Shown in pieces: positions 18,877 through 26,746 of a stretch of DNA of 64,000 nucleotides. The translations under genes were made by a program, and so were the position numbers. The DNA is from Granulosicoccaceae sp. 1_MG-2023 (GTDB lineage: Bacteria; Pseudomonadota; Gammaproteobacteria; Granulosicoccales; Granulosicoccaceae). Every line of letters starts with the position of its first letter. Position 1 is the stretch's first letter. The stretch covers positions 1 through 64,000 of the forward strand of contig JAUOPI010000019.1 in assembly GCA_030546905.1 (NCBI GenBank). The letters run 5' to 3'. The notes under the pieces are model-generated. The model was not told where the DNA came from and did no database searches. It was given only the letters and a program-made list of their open reading frames with translations.

Positions 18877-19629
18877 ATGTCCCGATTAATCACGCATTTT
18901 GCCATCCCGTTGGTGCTGCTGTGCACGCCTTTGTTTGCCCATTCGGCGGTGTACAAGTGTCTGGATGAGATTGGCCGTGTCAGCTACTCGCAGTCTGCCT
19001 GTGAGGCAGATCAGCAGGTCGAGAAGATCCTCCGCGTTTCGGTTAATGAGCGCCGGGGCGAAGTGCAGTGTGGCATTTTGAAGAATTTTGTCGCCGAAGT
19101 GGGTATAGGCATAGAGCAGGGAAAAAGCGCGCCGGAAGTGGCCGAACCCTGGGGCGGCGAGGACGCGCTATCGTCGCTGGCGCTGAAAGTCATCCGTTCG
19201 GTTTACGAATACCAACGGCCGGAGAACTTCAAACAAACCGAAGACAGTATCGAGCACGAAGGCTCGCGCTGTCAGGCCTTGGAGTACGGCTATCCGTCCT
19301 GTGCCGATTTCCCTGTGGAGTTTGTCTCGCAATACGGCGGCTGTGATGCTGCGCGTTACGCGACCTTGCGCGGCCGGCGTCTGGCCGAGGCGCGTGCTGC
19401 GCTGCCGCAACAGGCCCCGGCCGAGCCGCAGATCTCGATTCAGGAAAAGGTTTCCATGGCGGTGGCCGAAGCCCGTGAACGTTCACGGCTTGATCAGGCC
19501 GAATGCGATGCCTTACGCACACAGTTGGAAGAAAACACCCGCAATATGCAGCGTGATATGGACCCTAACCTGCGTCAGTCCTATGAGATGGAGCGCCGCG
19601 CGCTGGAGAATGCCCTGCGCAGCTGCTGA
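18877..19629 (+). CDS. Secreted protein with N-terminal DUF4124-like domain
   Basis: This 250-residue protein has a signal peptide (about 1-23, cleavage near AHSA-VYK). A short cysteine-containing module, VYKCLDEIGRVSYSQSACE, matches the DUF4124 pattern often found at the N-terminus of envelope proteins. The remainder is a cysteine-bearing region followed by a helical C-terminus (about 180-250) rich in E, R and Q. It is probably periplasmic. No enzymatic motif is seen and the function is unknown. It precedes the tungstate transporter by 129 bases on the same strand. Confidence 0.75.
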   Translation: MSRLITHFAIPLVLLCTPLFAHSAVYKCLDEIGRVSYSQSACEADQQVEKILRVSVNERRGEVQCGILKNFVAEVGIGIEQGKSAPEVAEPWGGEDALSSLALKVIRSVYEYQRPENFKQTEDSIEHEGSRCQALEYGYPSCADFPVEFVSQYGGCDAARYATLRGRRLAEARAALPQQAPAEPQISIQEKVSMAVAEARERSRLDQAECDALRTQLEENTRNMQRDMDPNLRQSYEMERRALENALRSC

Positions 19630-19758
19630 TCGCGGCTGTGCTTCCCGCCTTGCCCGAGGTGTCCGACTTCGGGTTTAGCCCTTAGGGACAATTGCGCCCG
19701 TTGTTGAAATCCTGCAAGATTTGCCCAATCTACGGAATCGACGACAGCGGCGTACCCT

Positions 19759-20466
19759 ATGCAGGATTTCGGCAGCGCTTTTACGCTTGCATTCCAATTG
19801 GTTCTGAACGCCGATGCTGACCTTATTGAGATTATTCTCTTGTCGCTCAAGGTCAGCCTTACAGCGGTATTGCTGTCGGCGCTGATCGGCCTGCCGCTCG
19901 GTGCCTTGCTGGCCACGGCGCGCTTTCCCGGACGCCAGTTCTGCCTGTTGCTGGTCAATGCGCTGATGGGGCTGCCACCGGTGGTGGTCGGCCTGATGGT
20001 CTATCTGATGCTCTCCAATGCCGGGCCGCTCGGCTGGCTGCGGCTGCTCTACAGCCCCGCCGCGATGATTATCGCGCAAACCATTCTTATCACACCGATT
20101 ATCGCCGCCCTTACCGCGCAGGTCATCAGCGATTACGAGCGCGAATACCGCGAGTTGTTCCGCTCGATGGGACTGGGCCTGCGCCAGCGTATTCTCACCC
20201 TCCTGTTTGATGCCCGTTACAGCCTGATGACTGTGTCTCTGGCCGGTTTCGGCCGTGCTGTCGCTGAGGTCGGGGCGGTAATGATTGTCGGCGGCAATAT
20301 CGATCACCTGACCCGTGTGATGACCACGTCCATTGCGCTGGAGACCTCCAAAGGTGATCTGGCGCTGGCGCTGGCGCTCGGTGTGGTGCTGATGTCACTG
20401 GCGCTGCTGGTCAATGCGCTGGTGATGACGACCCGCCTGACGGCGAAGCGGATGGCGCATGACTGA
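19759..20466 (+). CDS. tupB: Tungstate ABC transporter permease
   Basis: This 235-residue inner-membrane permease has about five hydrophobic segments and the cytoplasmic EAA-like loop RELFRSMGLGLRQRIL. The sequence GLPLGALLAT and the VGGNIDHLTRVMTTSIALETSKGD ending are characteristic of TupB-type permeases rather than ModB. It overlaps tupC at ATGACTGA (eight bases), indicating coupled translation. Its role is tungstate uptake for tungstopterin synthesis, inferred from the TupA-type binding protein two genes downstream. Confidence 0.9.
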   Translation: MQDFGSAFTLAFQLVLNADADLIEIILLSLKVSLTAVLLSALIGLPLGALLATARFPGRQFCLLLVNALMGLPPVVVGLMVYLMLSNAGPLGWLRLLYSPAAMIIAQTILITPIIAALTAQVISDYEREYRELFRSMGLGLRQRILTLLFDARYSLMTVSLAGFGRAVAEVGAVMIVGGNIDHLTRVMTTSIALETSKGDLALALALGVVLMSLALLVNALVMTTRLTAKRMAHD

Positions 20467-21214
20467 AGCGGCTGTGCGGCTGGCGGATATCGGCGGCTGC
20501 GCTGCGGTCGCGCCCTTGCTCAGTGCCCGAGGGCTGCGCTTCAGCGCCGGCGGACAGACATTAATCCGCGATCTGGATCTGCACTTCTCAAATCACGGCA
20601 TCTCGGTGGTGATGGGGCCGAACGGTGCCGGCAAAAGCGTCTTGCTGCGCCTGTTGCACGGTGTGCTCAAAGCCGATGCCGGTGAGGTGCACTATGCCGG
20701 CCGGGTCCTCGACGAGGAAACCCGGCGCCGTGAGCAGGCGATGGTCTTTCAGCGCCCGGTGTTATTGCGGCGCAGTGTCGAAGCCAATATCAACTATGTC
20801 CTGAAGTTACACGGCAAGGCCGATGCCGGCCGCTGTCAGGCACTGCTCGAACAGGTCGGGCTGGCCGCAAAACTGCGTCAGCCGGCGCGCGCCCTGTCCG
20901 GCGGAGAGCAACAGCGCTTGGCTTTTGCGCGGGCGCTCGCTGCTGAACCACGCTTGTTATTTCTTGATGAACCAACGGCCAACCTTGACCCTAATGCAAG
21001 TGCGATGCTGGAAGACTTAATGCTGGGAGCGGCTGCCGACGGGATCAAGCTGATTTGTGTTTCGCACGACGCCGGTCAGGCACGGCGATTGGCGACAGAG
21101 GTGGTTTTTATTCACCGCGGGGAGGTGCTGGCGCAGCAGAGCGCAGACGCATTTTTTGATCGTCCGGCAGATCCGCGTATTGAGGATTATCTGTCGGGCA
21201 GATTGGTTTTATAA
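20459..21214 (+). CDS. tupC: Tungstate ABC transporter ATP-binding protein
   Basis: This 251-residue ABC ATPase shows Walker A GPNGAGKS, signature LSGGEQQR, Walker B LLFLDEPT and the H-loop in CVSHDAGQA. An N-terminal extension of about 20 residues precedes the ATPase core. It lies between tupB and tupA in one operon and hydrolyses ATP for tungstate import. Substrate specificity is inferred from the operon. Confidence 0.9.
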   Translation: MTEAAVRLADIGGCAAVAPLLSARGLRFSAGGQTLIRDLDLHFSNHGISVVMGPNGAGKSVLLRLLHGVLKADAGEVHYAGRVLDEETRRREQAMVFQRPVLLRRSVEANINYVLKLHGKADAGRCQALLEQVGLAAKLRQPARALSGGEQQRLAFARALAAEPRLLFLDEPTANLDPNASAMLEDLMLGAAADGIKLICVSHDAGQARRLATEVVFIHRGEVLAQQSADAFFDRPADPRIEDYLSGRLVL

Positions 21215-21255
21215 AAACAGCGGGAATAAGCCCGCTACCATAACGGAGGAGTTCC

Positions 21256-22077
21256 ATGATTAAACGTCAGTTTGTTCAGTCCATTATTGCAGGTATGGCC
21301 CTGTGTTTTTCTGTCGCGGCCGTGGCGGCGGATGAGTCGATTATTGTTCAGTCCACCACCTCGACTGCCAATTCCGGTCTGTATGACGCCATCCTGCCGC
21401 AGTTCACTGAAAAAACCGGTATTCAGGTCAATGTGGTGGCCGTCGGCACCGGTCAGGCCATCAAAAATGCCATGAACGGTGACGGGGATGTATTGTTTGT
21501 GCATGCCAAGCCCTCGGAAGAAAAGTTCGTTGCAGAGGGCTACGGTGTTGAACGTTTTGATGTGATGTACAACGACTTCATTATCGTCGGCCCGGCCGAT
21601 GATCCGGCAGGCGTTGCCGGCAGTCATGATGCGGTCGCTTCCTTGAAGAAAATTGCCGAAAGTCAGTCCGCGTTTGCCTCACGCGGCGATAATTCCGGGA
21701 CCCACAAAAAAGAAGTCGCCTTGTGGAAAGCCGCTGCGATCGACCCGACCGCCGACAGCGGTAAGTGGTACCGGGAGACCGGTTCGGGCATGGGCGCGAC
21801 CCTGAATGCCGGTGTCGGCATGGGTGCCTATGTACTGACCGACCGCGCAACCTGGATCAGTTTTAAAAACAAAGGCGATTACAATATTCTGGTTGAAGGT
21901 TCCGACGCGTTGTTTAACCAGTACGGCATTATGTTGGTGAATCCGGAAAAACACCCCAATGTGAATGCCGAAGCCGGTCAAACCTTTATCGACTGGATCC
22001 TCAGTGAAGAAGGGCAGAATGCCATCGCCGCATATCAGCTCGACGGCCAGCAGTTGTTTTTCCCCAACGCCAAATAA
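21256..22077 (+). CDS. tupA: Tungstate-binding periplasmic protein
   Basis: This 273-residue solute-binding protein has a signal peptide (about 1-24, AVAA-DES). The mature N-terminus IIVQSTTSTANSGLYDAILP carries the TTST...SGL oxyanion-binding motif of TupA proteins, which bind tungstate very tightly in characterised members; the RGDNSGTHKKE segment also fits. It has an AGGAG ribosome site. It ends a tupBCA operon closed by a strong terminator. In this window the likely consumer of tungsten is the aldehyde oxidoreductase at 62-63.9 kb. Confidence 0.92.
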   Translation: MIKRQFVQSIIAGMALCFSVAAVAADESIIVQSTTSTANSGLYDAILPQFTEKTGIQVNVVAVGTGQAIKNAMNGDGDVLFVHAKPSEEKFVAEGYGVERFDVMYNDFIIVGPADDPAGVAGSHDAVASLKKIAESQSAFASRGDNSGTHKKEVALWKAAAIDPTADSGKWYRETGSGMGATLNAGVGMGAYVLTDRATWISFKNKGDYNILVEGSDALFNQYGIMLVNPEKHPNVNAEAGQTFIDWILSEEGQNAIAAYQLDGQQLFFPNAK

Positions 22078-22107
22078 GCCCTGAGTCTGACTCAAAGCGC
22101 AATCTGC

Positions 22108-22143
22108 AGCGCCGGCGGGAGTGATTCCTGCCGGCGCTTTTTT
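22108..22143 (+). terminator. Rho-independent terminator of tupBCA
   Basis: A 13-base-pair stem with one mismatch (arms starting AGCGCCGGC and ending GCCGGCGCT) with a five-base loop is followed directly by six T residues. It lies 31 bases after the tupA stop. Confidence 0.85.
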
Positions 22144-22158
22144 ATGGATGTGATTTTC

Positions 22159-22178
22159 GATAATATTGTATCGTTATC
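22159..22178. promoter_or_regulatory. AT-rich leader with GATAA/TTATC inverted repeat
   Basis: The gap upstream of the BRCT gene is distinctly AT-rich and includes an inverted repeat GATAA-N10-TTATC. It presumably contains that gene's promoter; the hexamers are loosely Fur-like, but the match is too weak to assign a regulator. Confidence 0.25.
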
Positions 22179-22206
22179 ATTATTTTAAACGCATTGCGGG
22201 GAAAGG

Positions 22207-22836
22207 ATGAGCCAGATAGAACGTATAAATAGATTTAATGGGGAAAGAATAATAAAGAAGCAGATCGATACGTTTATTGGCTTGTGCCAGGGAGTTTTGG
22301 CCGATGGTAAGGTAAATCAAACCGAGGCAGAATTCCTGCAAACGTGGTTGGTTGCAAACACAGGGGCTGTAGATAACCCGCTTTTTAACGATCTGCGTGC
22401 GGAAGTCGACGCAATGTTGGAAGACGGCAAATTAGATAATCGTGAGTCGGAAAATCTAGTCGCGTTACTGCGCAAATTATGTGGGGAGCCATCTGAACTC
22501 GGTGAGTTGAGTCGCCCCACAATGTTGCCGTTGGACGACCCGGCGCCCGCCGTCCATTTCAACGACGCTACTTTTCTCTTCACAGGGACGTTCTCCTACG
22601 GCAAGCGGAGTGAGTGTCAGCAAGTCGTACTGGACCTGCAGGGGCGTTGTGCGAGCACTGTAACGAAAAAAGTGGACTTTTTGGTAATAGGGGATTATGT
22701 CACCGACTCCTGGAGGCATGAAAAGTTCGGCACGAAGATCCTTAAAGCGGTGGAATACAAGGAGAAGGGAATTCCGATAAAAATAATATCTGAAAGGCAT
22801 TGGACGAACGCACTCAATACAATGGTCGGTAAGTAG
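22207..22836 (+). CDS. BRCT-domain protein with TerB-like N-terminal helices
   Basis: In this 209-residue protein the N-terminal half (about 15-95) is helical. It contains repeated acidic turns (LADGKVNQTEAEFL and LEDGKLDNRESENL) like TerB/calcium-binding-type modules. The C-terminal half (about 118-205) is a BRCT domain of the kind in NAD-dependent DNA ligase, with the glycine and tryptophan positions (LFTGTFSYGKR, VLDLQGRCASTVTKKVDFLVIG) recognisable. BRCT domains bind phosphoprotein or DNA ends. Base composition is more AT-rich than its neighbours, suggesting acquisition. Its stop overlaps the next gene's GTG. Role unknown; a DNA-damage or defence link would be speculation. Confidence 0.8.
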   Translation: MSQIERINRFNGERIIKKQIDTFIGLCQGVLADGKVNQTEAEFLQTWLVANTGAVDNPLFNDLRAEVDAMLEDGKLDNRESENLVALLRKLCGEPSELGELSRPTMLPLDDPAPAVHFNDATFLFTGTFSYGKRSECQQVVLDLQGRCASTVTKKVDFLVIGDYVTDSWRHEKFGTKILKAVEYKEKGIPIKIISERHWTNALNTMVGK

Positions 22837-23555
22837 TGGACTATTTCATCAACTTTCGTTGGGCTGTGCCTCACGTGTTCGCCGATGCACTTGCAGAATG
22901 TCGGTTTGAAGAGGGAGATATCTTTTACGAATCAAGGGATGGGTACTCGCAAACTGGCACGAAGCATCCTGACTGTCACTTCATTCAAATACTGAAAAAT
23001 CTTGATAAAAATGCCGACTCTGACGGTGCTTTCAGGGCGGGTTGGAACAGCCTCTATGAGATAGTTATCTATAATCCGGGGGGAGTACGGGCAGAGAAGA
23101 TCACCTCAACGGGCGGGCGTCTGTACACCGTGTTGTGGAAGGGCGATTTGACTGTGTTGAACCATGATGCTCCGCCACCACGGGAGCCGGTAGTAGTAAA
23201 AGGTGGCGCGAAAAAGCTTCAGCGTTGCAGAGACTGGTTTGAGAAAAGAGCTGGCGGACGGTGCGGGTTTGTTATGTACAGAGATTTGGGTAGTACCGGG
23301 CTGCGCACAAAATTTATCAAATTGAGTATCTCGCTCCTGCGATCTGCTAATTCCTCACTCGAGATCTACGACCCGCGAGAGGTTGGGTTCCCTGATGCTG
23401 GCGAATTACCTCCGACTGCCGAAATCGCGGCTTTTTGGTTTGGCGACCAAACCAGACCTGATATCGAGCAGCGTGTGAAGCGTGTCGTGTACCATCGCGC
23501 CAAAAGCAGCAAGAACGATCGGTTCCGGATTGCGGCTCACGGGTTGCTGATTTAG
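22836..23555 (+). CDS. Uncharacterised protein coupled to the BRCT gene
   Basis: This is a 239-residue soluble protein without signal peptide or membrane segment. I do not recognise the family. It begins at GTG overlapping the previous stop (TAGTG), so the two proteins are probably made together. Visible features are an aromatic-rich N-terminus (YFINFRWAVPHVFADAL), several charged loops, and a basic C-terminus (RVKRVVYHRAKSSKNDRFR) that could contact nucleic acid. It shares the lower-GC composition of its partner. It ends just before a hairpin separating it from the minus-strand catabolic genes. Confidence 0.7.
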   Translation: MDYFINFRWAVPHVFADALAECRFEEGDIFYESRDGYSQTGTKHPDCHFIQILKNLDKNADSDGAFRAGWNSLYEIVIYNPGGVRAEKITSTGGRLYTVLWKGDLTVLNHDAPPPREPVVVKGGAKKLQRCRDWFEKRAGGRCGFVMYRDLGSTGLRTKFIKLSISLLRSANSSLEIYDPREVGFPDAGELPPTAEIAAFWFGDQTRPDIEQRVKRVVYHRAKSSKNDRFRIAAHGLLI

Positions 23556-23568
23556 CCAACTACAACAA

Positions 23569-23593
23569 CAGCACTGTTGCCCGGACAGTGCTG
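23569..23593. terminator. Hairpin between convergent genes
   Basis: A perfect nine-base-pair stem CAGCACTGT/ACAGTGCTG with a seven-base loop lies between the end of the two-gene island and the end of the M20 peptidase gene. There is no T-tract on either strand, so termination is uncertain. Confidence 0.4.
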
Positions 23594-23635
23594 CATGCAA
23601 ACCGTGTTCTATTGACTCCGGCGCAGAGCCGGACT

Positions 23636-24796
23636 TCACTTTTCACTGAGGCGTCGGATCAAACGCCGCATAAACGCATCGCACTGTGCGAGCTGCGCCG
23701 CGCTGATAAATTCATCCGGTTTGTGTCCCTGGTCCATACTGCCGGGGCCGCAGACCACGGTGGGAATGCCCAGTGCCTGACTGAACAGGCCGCCTTCGGT
23801 GCCGAAGTTGATATTGCCTGCAATGGTCTCTTCGGTGAGGCTGCGTACAAAGGCGACGGCCGCTTCGTCCTCGGCGGTGCTCAGACCGGGGTATTCGGTG
23901 GTGATCTCAATATCGATTGCACATTCCGGGCTGTGCGCGCGCATTTCCGCTTGCAGGCAGGTGGCGTAGTCACGGAATTCTGACAGCAGCTGGTGCGGAT
24001 CATCGGCGGCAATATTGCGGATTTCGAATACAAAACTGCAGTGTTTTGGCACGATGTTCAGCGCGGTGCCGCCCTGAACTGTCCCTGTGTGTACCGTGCT
24101 GTAGGGGATGTCGTAGCCGTCCTCAAACGGGCCGTGCTTGCGCTTTTTCTGCGCGAGATTTTCCAGCCAGACAATCAGCCGGGCGGCGTAGTTCACGGCG
24201 TTGACGCCGAGCGGCGCCATACCGGAATGGCACTCTTTGCCGGTTACGGTGACACGGGCGGCGAGCTTGCCTTTGTGGGCGGTGACCACTTGCATGCTGG
24301 TCGGTTCGCCGATAATGCAGACCGCCGGCTTGAGCGGCAGTTCGCGCAGTGTGTCGATAAGCCGGCGCACGCCCAGGCAGCCGATTTCCTCGTCATAGGA
24401 AAACGCCAGATGCACCGGGGTATGCAGAGCTTGTTTGCACATGGCCGGCACGGCGGCGAGAACTGAGGCGATAAAGCCTTTCATATCGCTGGTGCCGCGT
24501 CCGTAGTAGCGCCCGTCTTCTTCGCTCAGGGTGTAAGGCGGTTTGGTCCAGGTCTGACCGGTGACGGGCACCGTGTCGGTGTGACCGGAGAGCATGACAC
24601 CGGCTTTGCCGGCAGGACCGATGGTGGCGTAGAGGTTCGCTTTGCTTTGTTCTTCGTTGTACACCAGTTGGCTTTTGACGCCGTGTTCCTGCAGATAGTC
24701 ACTGACAAAGGCCATCAGTTGCAGGTTGGAATTGGCGCTGGTGGTATCAAAGCCAATCAGCTCACGCAGCAGATCGGGGGTCCGGCTCGGGTTCAT
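23636..24796 (-). CDS. M20-family deacylase, ArgE/acetylornithine deacetylase-like
   Basis: This 386-residue zinc hydrolase belongs to the ArgE/DapE group. Metal ligands and catalytic residues are intact: His72 in SGHTDTVP, Asp104 in GTSDMKG, and Glu136-Glu137 in SYDEEIG. Family members cleave N-acyl groups from amino acids. It could be biosynthetic ArgE, but its position at the end of a transporter/catabolic gene series suggests deacylation of an imported N-acyl amino acid. A strong hairpin separates it from the aldolase, so it may be expressed at a different level. An AGGA site precedes the ATG. Confidence 0.88.
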   Translation of the reverse strand: MNPSRTPDLLRELIGFDTTSANSNLQLMAFVSDYLQEHGVKSQLVYNEEQSKANLYATIGPAGKAGVMLSGHTDTVPVTGQTWTKPPYTLSEEDGRYYGRGTSDMKGFIASVLAAVPAMCKQALHTPVHLAFSYDEEIGCLGVRRLIDTLRELPLKPAVCIIGEPTSMQVVTAHKGKLAARVTVTGKECHSGMAPLGVNAVNYAARLIVWLENLAQKKRKHGPFEDGYDIPYSTVHTGTVQGGTALNIVPKHCSFVFEIRNIAADDPHQLLSEFRDYATCLQAEMRAHSPECAIDIEITTEYPGLSTAEDEAAVAFVRSLTEETIAGNINFGTEGGLFSQALGIPTVVCGPGSMDQGHKPDEFISAAQLAQCDAFMRRLIRRLSEK

Positions 24797-24843
24797 GGGT
24801 GTTCCTTTCAGACAGGGCGGGTAGGGATCGGTCCTGAAACATA

Positions 24844-24885
24844 CCGGCGAACAGACAAGGCCGTAAAGCCTTGTCGGTTCGCCGG
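24844..24885 (-). terminator. Strong hairpin between aldolase and deacylase genes
   Basis: The two 18-base arms (beginning CCGGCGAAC and ending GTTCGCCGG) pair with one mismatch around a six-base loop, ten bases after the aldolase stop. On the gene strand it is followed by TATGTTTC, only a weak T-tract. It may be a partial terminator or an mRNA-stabilising 3' structure. Confidence 0.55.
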
Positions 24886-24894
24886 TCTTGTTTG

Positions 24895-25626
24895 TTAATC
24901 CAGCACTGAGGGATCTTTGCGGATCTGCAGTGCTTTCATTTCCTCAAAATGCTGAATCGAGAAGTCGGTGATTTTCTCCCAGTCGCGGGCGGTTTTTTCC
25001 GCCACTTCGTCGGGCAGGACTTTCAGCGGCTGGCCGGTTGACCAGGCTGTCACCAGAATTTTACAAGCCCATTCCAGTGTCCAGATATCGTCGAAGGCCT
25101 CGCCGACGGTCGGGGCGGTGACCATAACGCCGTGATTGCCCATCAACAAGCGGCGTTTGTCGCCGAGCAGGGCAGCCAGCCGCGCGCCTTCTTCTGTTGT
25201 GTTGGCCATGCCGCCGTACAGGGTGTCCACGGCGACACGGTTGTGATAGCGGGCCGTGTTCTGGTCGATTGCCGGGATATGCGGGGTTTGCAAGGTGCTG
25301 ACCGCCGTGGCGTGGACGGGGTGAAGGTGCAGCACGACGCGGGCGTCCGGCACACTTTGGTGTACCTGGCCATGAATACACCAGGCGGTGGCGTCCACGT
25401 CATCGCGTTCCCCGGCCGAAGGGTCATCGGCGTTAAGCAACAGCAGATCGCTGGCGCGGATACGCGAAAAATGCACCCACTTGGGGTTGAGCAAAAACTG
25501 TTTGCCGTCTTCGGAGACGGCTGCGCTGAAATGGTTGGCAACCGCTTCGTGCATGCCCAGGTCGGCAATAATGCGGAAGGTTGCGGCCAGATCAATGCGG
25601 ATCTGTTCTTCTGTCGATAAACTCAT
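24895..25626 (-). CDS. Class II aldolase/adducin-family protein
   Basis: This 243-residue protein is of the fuculose-phosphate aldolase/adducin fold. Zinc-ligand histidines are visible in VVLHLHPVHATA and a later GNHGVMVTAPT. Members cleave or decarboxylate hydroxy-acid or sugar substrates; the reaction here is unknown. It follows a binding-protein gene after a 65-base gap containing a hairpin. A truncated homologue of its first 34 codons lies about 1 kb upstream between the two binding-protein genes. The ATG is preceded by CGAGGT. Confidence 0.88.
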   Translation of the reverse strand: MSLSTEEQIRIDLAATFRIIADLGMHEAVANHFSAAVSEDGKQFLLNPKWVHFSRIRASDLLLLNADDPSAGERDDVDATAWCIHGQVHQSVPDARVVLHLHPVHATAVSTLQTPHIPAIDQNTARYHNRVAVDTLYGGMANTTEEGARLAALLGDKRRLLMGNHGVMVTAPTVGEAFDDIWTLEWACKILVTAWSTGQPLKVLPDEVAEKTARDWEKITDFSIQHFEEMKALQIRKDPSVLD

Positions 25627-25652
25627 AATATACCTCGGGAATAGTCCTGATA

Positions 25653-25677
25653 GCGGGTAGCAGGACTCGCTACCCGC
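25653..25677 (-). other. Intergenic hairpin after solute-binding gene, copy 1
   Basis: A perfect nine-base-pair stem GCGGGTAGC/GCTACCCGC lies between the binding-protein stop and the aldolase start. A counterpart is found after the second binding-protein gene. Such 3' hairpins often protect the abundant binding-protein mRNA; there is no T-tract. Confidence 0.5.
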
Positions 25678-25691
25678 GCGGCGGTTGACGA

Positions 25692-26525
25692 TCAGGGCAT
25701 CATGTCTTCAATCTCTTCCGGCGTCGGTGCGACAAACTGATATTTTTCCATCAGCTCAGCGTATTCGGCGGTTTGGCGGAATTTTGCTATGCCCTCGATC
25801 AGCGCTTCTTTTACCTCGGTATTGTCTTTCAAGACGCCAATACCATTGAGCACCGGAAACAGCAGCTCTGAGGATGAGATCATGACGCGGTCGGCGCCGA
25901 GTTTTTCCACCACGCCGATTGCCACGGCATTGTTGGTGATCTGCGCTTCGACGGCGCCGCTCAGGAGTGCTTGTGTTGCTTCAGGGTCCGTCGGGAAGGT
26001 GCGGAAGGTAATCGGTTCAAGACCGTTTCCAAGGCAGTACTCTTCTGATAATTTCTCGACGTTTTGCAAGCCTGCGGTAGCGGCTACCGCACCAATGGTG
26101 TGGCCGCAGAAACTTTTGGGCTCTTCAGGCCGGTAGCTGCTGTCTGAGCGGATCATGATTGATTCACCGCTTTTCAGGTAAGGGATCATATCGATGACTT
26201 TCATGCGCTCTTCGGTGATGTACATGGACGAGAGCAGGATATCGAAACGTTTGCCGCGAAGACCCGGAATCAGGTTCGGGAAGCGGGTGTCGATCATGAC
26301 GCCTTCACGGCCCATGACTTTTGACAGCCCGTGTAAAAACTCCACATCGAAACCGGCCTGTTCGCCGTTATCCATGTATTCGTAGGGATAGAATGTCAAA
26401 TCGGCAGAGGCAATAAGTTTGTCGGATTCCAGGAATCCGGCGTTTGCTGACAGGGATGAAAGCGCAATAGTGGCACCAAGAAGGCAGCGCTTGAACGGGC
26501 GGGTGGAACGGGATAGCAGTGTCAT
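25692..26525 (-). CDS. Amino-acid-type ABC transporter solute-binding protein (copy 1)
   Basis: This 277-residue periplasmic binding protein is in the family 3 (amino acid/opine) group. It has a signal peptide (about 1-29, SANA-GFL), FYPYEYMDNGEQAGFDVEFL near the ligand pocket, and the FRTFPTDPEATQALLSGAVEAQI segment. It is closely related to the protein encoded at 26747-27577 (long shared blocks, nearly identical C-terminus ending in P-E-E/D-I-E-x-MMP). Both presumably feed the permease-ATPase fusion in the same operon. The ligand is unknown; retention of two diverged copies suggests related ligands. Confidence 0.9.
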   Translation of the reverse strand: MTLLSRSTRPFKRCLLGATIALSSLSANAGFLESDKLIASADLTFYPYEYMDNGEQAGFDVEFLHGLSKVMGREGVMIDTRFPNLIPGLRGKRFDILLSSMYITEERMKVIDMIPYLKSGESIMIRSDSSYRPEEPKSFCGHTIGAVAATAGLQNVEKLSEEYCLGNGLEPITFRTFPTDPEATQALLSGAVEAQITNNAVAIGVVEKLGADRVMISSSELLFPVLNGIGVLKDNTEVKEALIEGIAKFRQTAEYAELMEKYQFVAPTPEEIEDMMP

Positions 26526-26578
26526 GGATCTTCCTCAGGTTGATGCAGAAACGGTTCAGACGGCGTTGTCGTTTGCGG

Positions 26579-26683
26579 TTAACCGGAATGACTGGCAGCC
26601 GCTTTGTGAGTGTCCGGCCCGGCAATCGTGCGGAAAGTGGCAGCCGGATCAATGTGGATCTGTTCTTCGGGCGATAGCGTCAT
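26579..26683 (-). pseudogene. Truncated remnant of class II aldolase 5' end
   Basis: Translating from ATG 26683 gives 34 codons to a stop. The start MTLSPEEQIHIDPAATFR aligns without gaps to MSLSTEEQIRIDLAATFR at the start of the intact aldolase (25626), and similarity continues to the AAASHSG/AVANHFS positions before the remnant ends. The upstream CGAGGTAAGTT ribosome region also matches CGAGGTATATT. It lies between the two binding-protein genes exactly where the aldolase lies after copy 1. It is therefore the scar of a tandem duplication of binding protein plus aldolase start, with the rest deleted. It could still be translated as a short peptide, but I see no reason to call it functional. 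Confidence 0.85.
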
Positions 26684-26709
26684 AACTTACCTCGGTGGTG
26701 CCGGGACCG

Positions 26710-26732
26710 GCGGGCAGACCTGGTCTGCCCGC
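26710..26732 (-). other. Intergenic hairpin after solute-binding gene, copy 2
   Basis: A perfect nine-base-pair stem GCGGGCAGA/TCTGCCCGC lies between the copy-2 binding-protein stop and the aldolase remnant. It corresponds in position and sequence to the hairpin at 25653-25677, so it belongs to the duplicated unit. Confidence 0.5.
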
Positions 26733-26746
26733 AAGCCGGCTCTGTC

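Noticed and set aside
19630-19758. Riboswitch or tungstate operator upstream of tupB
   Set aside because: Only a weak CCCGA/TCGGG stem is visible and no palindrome matches the one upstream of aorA.
22159-22190. Fur box before the BRCT gene
   Set aside because: GATAA and TTATC elements are present, but spacing and arrangement fit the Fur consensus poorly and the gene has no iron link.
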